Shown here piece after piece: positions 20,546 to 28,817 of a stretch of 64,000 bases of DNA. This DNA is from Lachancea dasiensis. Taxonomy: Eukaryota; Ascomycota; Saccharomycetes; Saccharomycetales; Saccharomycetaceae. The notes beneath the pieces were generated by a model. The model saw only the letters and a program-made list of their open reading frames with translations, was not told where the DNA came from and did not search any database. Where the stretch lies: positions 1,426,001 to 1,490,000 of the forward strand of contig LT598457.1 of NCBI GenBank assembly GCA_900074725.1, given 5' to 3'. The position numbers were made by a program, and so were the translations under genes. Within the stretch, counting starts at the first letter, position 1, and each line of letters begins with the position of its first letter.

Positions 20546-20800
20546 TCAAACTACCAACTTAGACCATTCTTCCTCGGTGAAGCATTTACATCCAAAGGCA
20601 TGTATTTGAGCCACTTCCTCCTTTAAAGCATTATTCACTAGGCGGCACCTCTGAAGCTTATTTTTGCCTAGGAAAGTATCGCTGACCACAATTACATCAA
20701 AAGATTGTCCACAGCCGTTGGATGTATCAGTAACAATGACATTTTTTACGTTGGGAATCGTTGCTGAAAGCTTGTCATGTAGACCTTGTTGGGTAAGCAT
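20546..20800 (-). CDS. FRA2: BolA-like iron-signalling protein Fra2/Bol2
   Basis: Fra2 (Bol2, YGL220W) binds a shared [2Fe-2S] cluster with Grx3/4 and turns off the iron regulators Aft1/2. The 84 residues comprise a full BolA domain: NVIVTDTSNGCGQSFDVIVV near 20-39 and IHAFGCKCFTEEEW near 67-80 with the His and Cys used for cluster binding. The S. cerevisiae annotation has 36 extra residues before a start (MPVTEQGL) that aligns with this protein's own MLTQQGL, so the short form is likely the original. It is divergent from NIF3 over only 149 bp. Confidence 0.95.
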   Translation of the reverse strand: MLTQQGLHDKLSATIPNVKNVIVTDTSNGCGQSFDVIVVSDTFLGKNKLQRCRLVNNALKEEVAQIHAFGCKCFTEEEWSKLVV

Positions 20801-20949
20801 GTCAAGGGCTGTCTATAACTTGCTGTTAGCCATTAAACAGGTGTATCATTAGTATATATAATATATCTTTTGCAAATTGTTATTCAAGTGTCAAAATAAG
20901 TGAGTAACAGACCAAAATCACCTTCAGATACTTATTCCTCGAAGACCTA

Positions 20950-21807
20950 ATGAGTAAAGCGCTTTCTAGACCTCAGTTAAAATCTCTGGTGGATAAAATC
21001 ACAAAGCTGTACCCTTCAGGCTATGCGGACTCAAGTTGGGACAACACCGGCCTCTTAATTGATTGTTCCGAGAACCACAGTAGCGTTCAGGACCCTAAGG
21101 TTTTGCTTACCATAGACCTGACAGCTGCTGTAGCTCAGGAGGCTCTACGTCACGAATGTAGCTTGGTTTTGGCATATCATCCATTCATTTTCCCTAGCTG
21201 GAAAAGATTGAGTCCTACTCAAAACCCTCAACACCGATCCGCCATTAAGCTGATCCAGAATGGGGTCAGCGTGTACTGTCCGCACACAGCGGTAGATGCT
21301 GCCAAAAATGGTGTCAACGATTGGCTAGTCAGTTCCCTTGTTGACGATTTGTCATTGATTGAGTCCAGCGTCAGCATAGAAAAAGTGGCACCTTTACACA
21401 ATGAGCTCGACCACGAGGTTGGCTATGGTCGAGTGGTCAAACTTACCAAACCCGTCTCCCTGAGTTCCATCCTTTCTTCATTAAAAACGGCATTGGGCGT
21501 AAAAAACCTACAGATGGCTCTCAATGGCGACGCCAAACAGTATCAAGTACAGTCGGTAGCTCTCTGTGCAGGGAGCGGGTCAGGCGTGTTCAAGAGTCTG
21601 AAGCAAGATGTGGATCTGTATCTGACCGGCGAAATGTCACACCACGAAATTTTGAGACTTAGAGAGATGGGGAAAGCTGTCATTGTCTGCAACCATTCCA
21701 ACACAGAGCGTGGGTTCTTAAAGTCGGTAATGGTAAAGGAACTTACGAAGGCCGGCGTAAACTGTGTAATGAGCTCCGAGGACTGTGACCCCTTGGAATT
21801 CGTGTAA
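20950..21807 (+). CDS. NIF3: NIF3-family metal-binding protein
   Basis: NIF3 proteins are widespread dinuclear-metal hydrolase-like folds whose yeast substrate is unknown (old database names such as GTP cyclohydrolase type 2 are not settled). The 285 residues compare with 288 in S. cerevisiae (YGL221C). Typical blocks are YADSSWDNTGLLID (about 19-32), LAYHPFIFPSWKRL with metal His (about 74), CPHTAVDAAKNGVNDWL, CAGSGSG (about 204) and YLTGEMSHHEIL (about 224) with further metal ligands. The ATG at 20950 is the first in frame and lies close downstream of FRA2's start on the other strand. Confidence 0.95.
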   Translation: MSKALSRPQLKSLVDKITKLYPSGYADSSWDNTGLLIDCSENHSSVQDPKVLLTIDLTAAVAQEALRHECSLVLAYHPFIFPSWKRLSPTQNPQHRSAIKLIQNGVSVYCPHTAVDAAKNGVNDWLVSSLVDDLSLIESSVSIEKVAPLHNELDHEVGYGRVVKLTKPVSLSSILSSLKTALGVKNLQMALNGDAKQYQVQSVALCAGSGSGVFKSLKQDVDLYLTGEMSHHEILRLREMGKAVIVCNHSNTERGFLKSVMVKELTKAGVNCVMSSEDCDPLEFV

Positions 21808-21962
21808 GAAAAATACAATGCAATATGTATTCCCACTGGCTTACAATATGGTGTGATTACGATCGCGCCTTTCCCTGTATGTAGTTGATCGCTCAATTTC
21901 TTATATTGATGTAAGTTGTCGTAGCCCAATAACCATCGACACATCTCAAAAAACACCAGGTT

Positions 21963-22508
21963 ATGGATCCATACGCCTTAAAGCGGGATAATCGCAAGAA
22001 ATTCCAAGACAAGGAGAAGCTCAAACGGCGCCATGCAACCCCGAGCGACCGCAAGTATCGGTCGTTGAACAAGACTGCAGAACCCGAACCTGAAAAGCCC
22101 GAGTTGCAAGCGAATCACTACCGCTATCATGAAGATATCTCTATGACATACCAGGACAACGACTTTAACACCACATCCGCTAACCGCAAGCTAAAGGATG
22201 TTCTCAAGGGCCGTAAGGATCTGGACCTAAGCATTCCAAGAACAGCCGAGGTCACTCGTAAAGACCTGGACTCTATGGATGTTACACAGCTCAACCAACT
22301 ACTAGGGCGAAAAAACAACAGGACCGAGGAAAATCGCGAAAGCAACGGACCTCAAATACTGGAAAAGACTGCAGATCAGAGGGCACGTAGGCCCGACCCT
22401 AACGCTACTGTGAACGTCTCCCCCAACCAACACTCCTCGTTATCCGTACACACGGATATTCCGGACGAGTTGCAATCCGAACAAGATTTATTGGACGAAC
22501 TCATCTAA
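21963..22508 (+). CDS. YER034W-like protein of unknown function
   Basis: The frame encodes 181 residues from the ATG at 21963. The protein is basic at the N-terminus (KRDNRKKFQDKEKLKRRHA), then acidic and Ser/Gln-rich, ending SEQDLLDELI. A central segment TSANRKLKDVLKGRKDLDLS looks helical. There is no recognised domain, signal peptide or membrane segment. S. cerevisiae YER034W (185 residues, function unknown) sits in the matching place, between ZRG8 and EDC2 on the duplicated block, so homology is inferred from position and length. The short gap to the next gene and clean ORF support it being real. Confidence 0.75.
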   Translation: MDPYALKRDNRKKFQDKEKLKRRHATPSDRKYRSLNKTAEPEPEKPELQANHYRYHEDISMTYQDNDFNTTSANRKLKDVLKGRKDLDLSIPRTAEVTRKDLDSMDVTQLNQLLGRKNNRTEENRESNGPQILEKTADQRARRPDPNATVNVSPNQHSSLSVHTDIPDELQSEQDLLDELI

Positions 22509-22928
22509 AGTAACTCCCGTAGCTCTGATTAATCTGCACTGTGTCATAGTAGAGTAAGAAGTATTCGGATTACTGTCTTTAGCTCCGGAAGAGTATGGCT
22601 TACTGAGGTCGATGGTGCTCAATATCATGGTCGTGAAGCATGACGTAATTTAAAACTATCTATCTAAACTTGACCTCTCCGTCTTCTGGCACAAACCAAA
22701 CAACATACACTGATAACTCTTTAAAGCGGCATTTATATTGATTTACTTTTGAGCCTAAGGAAACTCTCAAAACCTTTACGCTTTTACAACTATACACATC
22801 AAGCTTTTGGCCTGTTACCTGCGTGTTTTAGGACGAAAACAATTTTTGGTCAGAACAACGTTTTAGAGACTTCTCAAAGCTTCTACAAGTACTCCCAAAG
22901 TGATACCTACAATTTCGAACCGTTCAAG
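22509..22928. promoter_or_regulatory. EDC upstream region
   Basis: The 420 bp hold the 3' end of the YER034W-like gene and the EDC promoter. The 180 nt just before the EDC ATG are open in the same frame but contain no in-frame ATG, so they are read as a leader. Confidence 0.5.
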
Positions 22929-24143
22929 ATGTCGACAGACACAATGTATCTCAATAGCTCTAGGCGCTTGCCAGCTACTGGCAAGAACAGGACCAGTCAG
23001 CTGCAAAAGCCGGAGAAGAAGATGGTGAAAGCCCAGCGCAAGAATAGGAGTCGTCAGGAAGCAACTGTCGCGGAAGATCAAGCTTCACTACCACAACCTC
23101 AGGCGCTTCCTAACGGCGACAGACCTAATTTTGGTAATTCCGGAAAGAAAGACAGAAGCCAAAAAAAACCTCACAACAATAGCAGTGGCAGCAGCAGTGG
23201 CAGCAGCAGTGGCAGCAGTGGCAGTGGCGGTATTGTTGAACGTGGCAGAGCTCCAAACAGCAAACAGGTCATTTCGTCAACAGTCTCGAACCCTGCGTTG
23301 GATAGCAACGGAGGTGAGTTCCCTCATGGGGGATTGTCCCAGATGAGCAACGGGTACACGGATGTTTCAAGGCCTGTATCAGCGCGCCAAATGACCCCAC
23401 AATCTTTGCCCAGTGCATCACCTATGCAATCTCCACTACCACTACCTCCTTCCGACAACACTCCTCTGACTGTATCACCATTGCCACACCAACCGGGTCT
23501 TTTTCAACAGCAGCACCAGCATCAACAATTCCAGCAGTTGCGTCAAAATCAGCAATTTCAGCAATACCAGCACCAGCAGTACCAGCACCAGATATTGAAC
23601 CAACAGCAACACCCGAACCAAGGTCGTTTTCCTTCTACCATTCCTTCTGGACTGCCCCCCTTGGGGCCCAACTACGCCTTATCCTCGGGTACAGGTCCAT
23701 ATCATTCTCAAATGCAGACACCATTCTCGAATGGTACTGTGCAACATAATCCTGGATTTTACGGGATTCCCCCTCCTGCTCCTCCCCCAATGACCATTAT
23801 GCCTGGTCATTTTCCACATAATCCGCCAGTATTCAATCCCGCGTTACCGCCACAATTTCATTCTCCCAGCTCCGCTCCCACCAGGCCCACAAGCAGTGGT
23901 ATTGCAGGACCCGCAACCTCCCTTTTCGAGGAACCTCGAGCGTCCAGTGCTAGTTTGGGCTCCAGTGCCAGTTTGAGCTCCAGTCCTAACACAAGCAGCA
24001 CAGATGTAAAACCTTCAAGCAACAAGAAAACTTCCAAAAAATCGAAGGCTGCAGCAAAGCTTGCTCAAGGTGGATACGCCGGTGCGTCATTCGCCACAAG
24101 CGTGCCTTCTATTACAAATTTACCCAAGCCAAGTTTCACTTGA
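22929..24143 (+). CDS. EDC1: mRNA decapping enhancer Edc1/Edc2-like
   Basis: Edc1 and Edc2 are small paralogous activators of the Dcp1-Dcp2 decapping enzyme; this is their single pre-duplication homologue (YGL222C and YER035W). The start ATG at 22929 (MSTDTMYLNSS) is the first in frame; the frame stays open 60 codons upstream, but only to a TTG. Two boxes match Edc1/2: QALPNGDRPNFG near 56-67 and the C-terminus AGASFATSV...LPKPSF, which contains the activation motif that binds Dcp1. Between them lies a long Ser/Gly, Gln/His and Pro-rich insert, making it 404 residues against about 145-175 in S. cerevisiae. The long middle is low complexity and likely disordered. Confidence 0.9.
   Translation: MSTDTMYLNSSRRLPATGKNRTSQLQKPEKKMVKAQRKNRSRQEATVAEDQASLPQPQALPNGDRPNFGNSGKKDRSQKKPHNNSSGSSSGSSSGSSGSGGIVERGRAPNSKQVISSTVSNPALDSNGGEFPHGGLSQMSNGYTDVSRPVSARQMTPQSLPSASPMQSPLPLPPSDNTPLTVSPLPHQPGLFQQQHQHQQFQQLRQNQQFQQYQHQQYQHQILNQQQHPNQGRFPSTIPSGLPPLGPNYALSSGTGPYHSQMQTPFSNGTVQHNPGFYGIPPPAPPPMTIMPGHFPHNPPVFNPALPPQFHSPSSAPTRPTSSGIAGPATSLFEEPRASSASLGSSASLSSSPNTSSTDVKPSSNKKTSKKSKAAAKLAQGGYAGASFATSVPSITNLPKPSFT
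23181..23230 (+). repeat. AGCAGTGGC minisatellite in EDC coding sequence
   Basis: About five copies of the 9-mer AGCAGTGGC or its shortened form encode a Ser/Gly stretch (SSGSSSGSSSG). It is in frame and expected to vary in length between strains. Confidence 0.85.
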
Positions 24144-24658
24144 AGATCTGGCATCTGCGATTGCTTAGTCAATCTGTGCTCTTGGCGTAATTCTGGTGTA
24201 AGTATGACCCATGGTATTGATCTTTTGTTGTTTTGTTTTTGTTTCCTCTGATTCCATACCCCAAAGCTGATCTGATCTGCGATCAGACAGATAAGTTCAA
24301 CGCGATTGGTTTTTGAAGGTTTTAGGATATTGGGATGGTTTTTTTTTTACTGTATCTATCCTGGACGGTCGTAATCAAGTCTGACAGATAGACCTGATTG
24401 AAAGTACATAAAGGAAGGTTCAGATTTTTTTGACACCCCTCCCTCCATTTTACCCAGTTTTCCAATCTTAAGAAGATATTGTTATATCGAGTCGGGCGCT
24501 ATGCGCGCTTCTGAGCAACTCTCTCAATGTGTGTAGAGGGCTAGATTAGATAGATAGTGAACTTTACTCAACGATTTTGATGAAGCCGAATCTCTAATAT
24601 AGAATTACGATTAAATGAACGAGATACGCCGAAAAATTTATAGATATTTAATTCACAT
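24144..24658. other. Convergent EDC/ARB1 3' region
   Basis: These 515 bp lie between converging genes. Several T-runs, including T8 near 24340, and AT-rich stretches before the ARB1 stop fit 3'-end signals for both genes. There is no coding sequence or RNA gene that I can see. Confidence 0.5.
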
Positions 24659-26482
24659 TTACAATACAACATTCTTCGCCAACTTGTTCTTGTAGTCCAA
24701 AATTGAACCGTCCCATCTGGTGGCGGTTTTGTCTTCAACGACAAAAATGTCCTTAGCAATCTTGTCCAACAACCTGAAATCGTGTGACACAACCACAACA
24801 CCACCATTGAAGTCATTAATTGCGTCGGCTAAGGAATCGATGGTAGAGATATCTAGACCGTTGGTAGGTTCATCCAGCAGCAAAACGTTTGGTGCTTGCA
24901 GAGCCAACAATGCGAAAACGACACGGGAACGTTGACCTTCAGATAGAGTACCCATTTGGGAGGTTTGAGCTTCACCGCTCAAACCGTAACGGCCAAGTTG
25001 GCCTCTCCAGTATTGGAAATCGTGAGAGATATCCGAATGTTTGTCACGAACGAATTCTAGAGGAGACTTACTCAAATCTAGTTGATCTTGAGAATGTTGT
25101 GAGTAAACACCCAATTTGACGTGAGTGTGACGAGAGACACGGCCCGACTGTGCAGAAAGATCACCCGTCATGATCTTCAATAGAGTCGACTTACCCACAC
25201 CGTTGGGTCCTACAAGAGCAACTCTGGAGTCCATATCCACACCAAAATTTAAATGTTCGTAAAGGTTGTTCTCAGGTTTGCCATCGTACGCAAAAGAGAT
25301 GTCGTCAAAAGCCAGGACAGGGGGAGGCAATCTCTCCACTTCTGGGAAACGGAAGGAGAAAACTTTGTCTGGCACGACTGGTTCGATCAGCCCGTCTGCC
25401 TCCATCTTGTCCAAAATCTTTTGTCTAGATTTGGCCTGTCTCACCAGGTTAGCGTAGGTACCGGCAGATGCAATGAACTTCTTGATGTGGGCGATTTCTT
25501 CTTGCTGCTTGGCGTATTGTTTCATTTGGCTGGTCTCCTGTTCGCTACGGGTCTTGGTGTAAGAGTCAAAGTTACCACCGTAAGCAATCAATTTCTGTAG
25601 ACGCATGTCGATCATATTGGAGCAAACACCGTTCAAGAAATCTTGCGAATGCGACACCAAGACCAGGGTTCTGTCAAATCTCTTCAAGTACTCTTCCAAC
25701 CACACGCACGCTTCGAGATCCAAATGGGCAGTGGGGTCATCCAACAGCAGCAGAGTTGGCTTGACAAAAAGGGCCTTGGCCAGGGCAACACGCATTTTCC
25801 AGCCACCAGACATGTCTTTGGTCTTTTTGTTGATAGTCTGGGAGTTGAAACCCAAACCGATCAGGATGACGGCGGCTCTGCTTTCGAACGTGGAGGGGTC
25901 CAGGGAGTCCATGCGCTCGTAGATCCCTTCCAAGACGTCGGACTCGGGCCCTTCGTCTAGAATGGTCTTCTCCACCAGGTCCTCGAGCCGTTTCAGTTCG
26001 TTTTGCGCCTCGTTGACCACGTATTCCAGAGCTGAGTACTCCGAGGGCTCCGCAGGCTCGTCGAGCAAGTACACGTCGATGTGTTCGGGGATGGGGTATT
26101 CGCGAGTCGCAAGCGACTTCAGGAACGTCGACTTACCGCACCCGTTCTCACCCAGCAGCCCGTAGCGGCGCCCGTAGTTCAGTTCCACCTGCGAGTCCTG
26201 GATCAGAACCTTACCGTGGAACAGCAGCGACACGGACGACATCTTGACGTCTCGCGAAGTCTCCAGCGAGTCGAGCACACCGGTCACCACACGGTCCGAC
26301 AGGCCGTCCTTGTCGAGCTGCAGCTTCATCTGTGCGATCTCCCGGGCCGTGGCCTCGGTTTCGTCCTCGCTATCCTCCTTCTTCTTGGACACACGCACCG
26401 TCTTGCCCTCTGCGGCTCTCTTGGCGTCTCTTTCAGCCTTCTTGGCCTCTCTCTTGGCCTTGGAAGCGGATGCTGGTGGCAT
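24659..26482 (-). CDS. ARB1: ABCF ATPase Arb1, ribosome biogenesis
   Basis: Arb1 is an essential soluble twin-ATPase of the ABCF class that shuttles between nucleus and cytoplasm and is needed for 40S and 60S assembly. The 607 residues from the ATG at 26482 match S. cerevisiae (YER036C, 610) almost throughout. A Lys/Ala-rich N-terminus precedes two ABC domains: Walker A GENGCGKST (about 111) and GPNGVGKST (about 424), signatures SGGWKMR (about 222) and LSEGQRSR (about 511), Walker B LLLLDDPTAHLD and VLLLDEPTNGLD. There are no membrane segments. Strong codon bias relative to neighbours (few rare codons) fits a highly expressed gene. Confidence 0.97.
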   Translation of the reverse strand: MPPASASKAKREAKKAERDAKRAAEGKTVRVSKKKEDSEDETEATAREIAQMKLQLDKDGLSDRVVTGVLDSLETSRDVKMSSVSLLFHGKVLIQDSQVELNYGRRYGLLGENGCGKSTFLKSLATREYPIPEHIDVYLLDEPAEPSEYSALEYVVNEAQNELKRLEDLVEKTILDEGPESDVLEGIYERMDSLDPSTFESRAAVILIGLGFNSQTINKKTKDMSGGWKMRVALAKALFVKPTLLLLDDPTAHLDLEACVWLEEYLKRFDRTLVLVSHSQDFLNGVCSNMIDMRLQKLIAYGGNFDSYTKTRSEQETSQMKQYAKQQEEIAHIKKFIASAGTYANLVRQAKSRQKILDKMEADGLIEPVVPDKVFSFRFPEVERLPPPVLAFDDISFAYDGKPENNLYEHLNFGVDMDSRVALVGPNGVGKSTLLKIMTGDLSAQSGRVSRHTHVKLGVYSQHSQDQLDLSKSPLEFVRDKHSDISHDFQYWRGQLGRYGLSGEAQTSQMGTLSEGQRSRVVFALLALQAPNVLLLDEPTNGLDISTIDSLADAINDFNGGVVVVSHDFRLLDKIAKDIFVVEDKTATRWDGSILDYKNKLAKNVVL

Positions 26483-26497
26483 ACTGTGCTGGTATGG

Positions 26498-26510
26498 ATG
26501 TGTGGGTGTG
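26498..26510 (-). promoter_or_regulatory. Rap1-like site just upstream of ARB1
   Basis: On the minus strand the 13-mer ACACCCACACATC matches the Rap1 consensus ACACCCRYACAYM. It lies only 16 nt before the ARB1 ATG, closer than Rap1 sites in ribosomal-protein promoters, so it may be part of the leader or a chance match. Confidence 0.35.
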
Positions 26511-27297
26511 TATCAAGCGGAAGCTTTATGAACAACTTCTCTATGCTCTGGCTTTGCCGTCTTGAAATATTATATTGCCTAATCCCAACAGATGCAACTA
26601 AATCGATATCTGCGAAAAACGGCTGGCAATGAAAACTAGCTTTTTGGTCTAATTCAAAAGGGCGCACGCGGTGTTAGCAGTGATTATCGTCCCTATTCTT
26701 TGCAGCAGCTAGAAAACTCTAAATTCCAGGAGCTAGTGTTCGTCGATTAACCTAACACAAACTATTCCGTTGAACAACTCCTCTTCAATGATAATGGTTT
26801 ATATGCTTGGCTTCTCACCTCAATTTTTCAATACCGTTCGTTCATTTGCTGTGTGAAGGAAAAAATTTGTCAAAAAAATTATAAAAAAAAGAGTTCGTGA
26901 GACGGTACATGGCTCGTGACTAGCGCTCTACACAGAGCGTGGGCCCACGACGAAGCTATGACATGACGTTCTTGCGGGTCCCTACTGGCGCGGGCCCCAC
27001 CGCGAAGAAGAGATCAAGTTGCAGCACTATGACGAGGAGCTCGAAGGCGTTGCTTTAGAGTGGCCGAACCGCAGGGTGGTTGGAGGTGGTGGGCGTGCTG
27101 AGACGTGTCACGCCATTGTCACGTGGTTTTTTTCTGTTTTGGCCGGTGGGCAGTCGCCGTGGCTCTGGCAGAGAGGGCAGGCGAGCGGCGGCGATGTGGC
27201 AGCGTGTATGGCGCTCCTCGACGGCAGTGGCAGGCGGCCAGTGTCTGAACTTGTGCGCCTCGGGAAGCCAGTAAAATGGGCTAAAAAAGAAAGACGG

Positions 27298-27305
27298 GTC
27301 ACGTG
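27298..27305 (+). promoter_or_regulatory. GTCACGTG (Cbf1/Pho4-type) site
   Basis: The octamer GTCACGTG sits in the longer palindrome GTCACGTGAC and matches the Cbf1 consensus RTCACRTG. A second copy is at 27118-27125. Which of the flanking genes it serves is unknown. Confidence 0.5.
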
Positions 27306-28817
27306 ACCGCTCGGCGTGCTCTTTGCGTCGCTAGCTCTTGGAGCAGATATCTGGCTGTGTGGGCGCCCGGCAGTAGTAGCCGTGTGAGATTGTTGCTGTT
27401 TTCTTTTTGAAGTACGTGGCTGGCGTTGTCGGCTACAGACGACACTTGCGTGAATACCTCGCAGCAGTTGTCCGGCTCGTATCACTTTATGCCACAGTGT
27501 CATCGCCGTGTCAGCGTCGTACACAGTGATAGAGGCGAGGTGTACAGAGAGAATGGGGAATAGCGATGGCACACGCGTGCTCCCGGCCAGCCACATGAAC
27601 CATCCTACCGCGCAGCGGGATTGCTTGGTCATCCCGCTCTGACTGCGCCCAGCTTACTGCCGGCTCGCTTTCCCAGATATGGGCTGGAATCGTGGCCCTG
27701 ATAATCGCCACGAGACAGCTAGAAGTCGCTTTGCAAGCTCCGGGTTCAGTGCCGAGAGCTCAGAACTCTATGCACGATGTCTATGAGCACATTGTGCCAC
27801 CAACTCGGCGAGTAAGCAACTGCCGACGCTGGCGAGCTCTAGTAGAGCAAGCATAAAGTATCCTGAGGAGCCGGAAGATCTCTCGCAGATGCTTTGATAA
27901 ACCGCCCGAAGACTCCTCCCGCCACCTCCGGCACCTAGGGTGAAAAAAGTGTGATAACACCGAGCAAGCCGCTTTGTATGGCCTCTGTTACGTACTATCA
28001 TTCTGTACCACTGTGTCACATATTTCCTGACGCCGATTATGCGATTAGGCGCACACCACCCTCAGTTCCCTCGTAACGCACAGCATTCCCAACACCATTA
28101 TAGTACCAGTAGACAAGAAGAGTTTAGCCTGATCAGACCCTGACAACCATTGCCTCTGCGCTGTGCCTTGACAAATTCCTACGCCAAGCTATCGACTTGC
28201 GACAATGACTTGGCACATTCGAATTCTTACAAGCTTGATAACCGTGGATACACCAAACTCCTATCGACGCATGGTGTAACCTCACGGTACTCCACCGTCT
28301 GCTACTTATAACACTATTTTTTCAAATTGACGTGCTCCGAGGTTCATTCGCTACCCTCCCAAGGAGAAACGTTGGATTGCATTCCATCTTTACGCCCCAG
28401 CTGTTGTTTCCGTGGCGTTTTAAACTCTCCCGATGGCTCGCTGAACAGCTCAATATTTTGGCTACGAAAAGATATTACAAAACACGCAAAAAGTACGTTG
28501 CGGATACGCTGAAAGGCTCCAAGCTCAAGACAAACTTGCAAGTTGAGCAAGGTATATCGCAGGATAAGATGCGTACAGTTTCACTGGTTTTAGTTAAGGT
28601 AATTGGTCTTCTTTCTTGATCATCATGTTTGACGGAGCATCTGGCTACCGCTACTCAACTGCATGCCACTGCCTAACTGTAACGGTCACAGCGTAAGTCC
28701 GTAACAACTCCCAACTTGGATTCCATAGCCCACCTGCTACAGCCGTTCTTCGCTTGCTGACGGTTTTCTACGACTAACCCTCCAACTAGATCAGAAGTTT
28801 TCTAGATTTTCTTCCCA

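Larger units (their letters stand above)
26483..28817. promoter_or_regulatory. Long divergent ARB1/COG1 region with GC-rich core
   Basis: At 2.3 kb this is the largest gap in the window. The left end is normal AT-rich promoter. About 26930-27800 is strikingly GC-rich (44 of 60 bases in the line starting at 27181) and contains two GTCACGTG octamers, at 27118-27125 and 27298-27305. Because GC is high, several long open frames occur, including an ATG-started 174-codon minus frame (27108..27632), but their sequences are Ser/Arg/Pro/Thr-rich and match no family I know. Nothing resembling a tRNA or known ncRNA was recognised. Confidence 0.45.

Noticed and set aside
22749-22928. In-frame 60-codon extension before the EDC ATG
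   Set aside because: No ATG in it; yeast translation would start at 22929.
27108-27632. ATG-started 174-codon minus frame in the GC-rich gap
   Set aside because: Composition is low-complexity Ser/Arg/Pro/Thr, high GC makes stops rare, and it overlaps equally open frames on the other strand.
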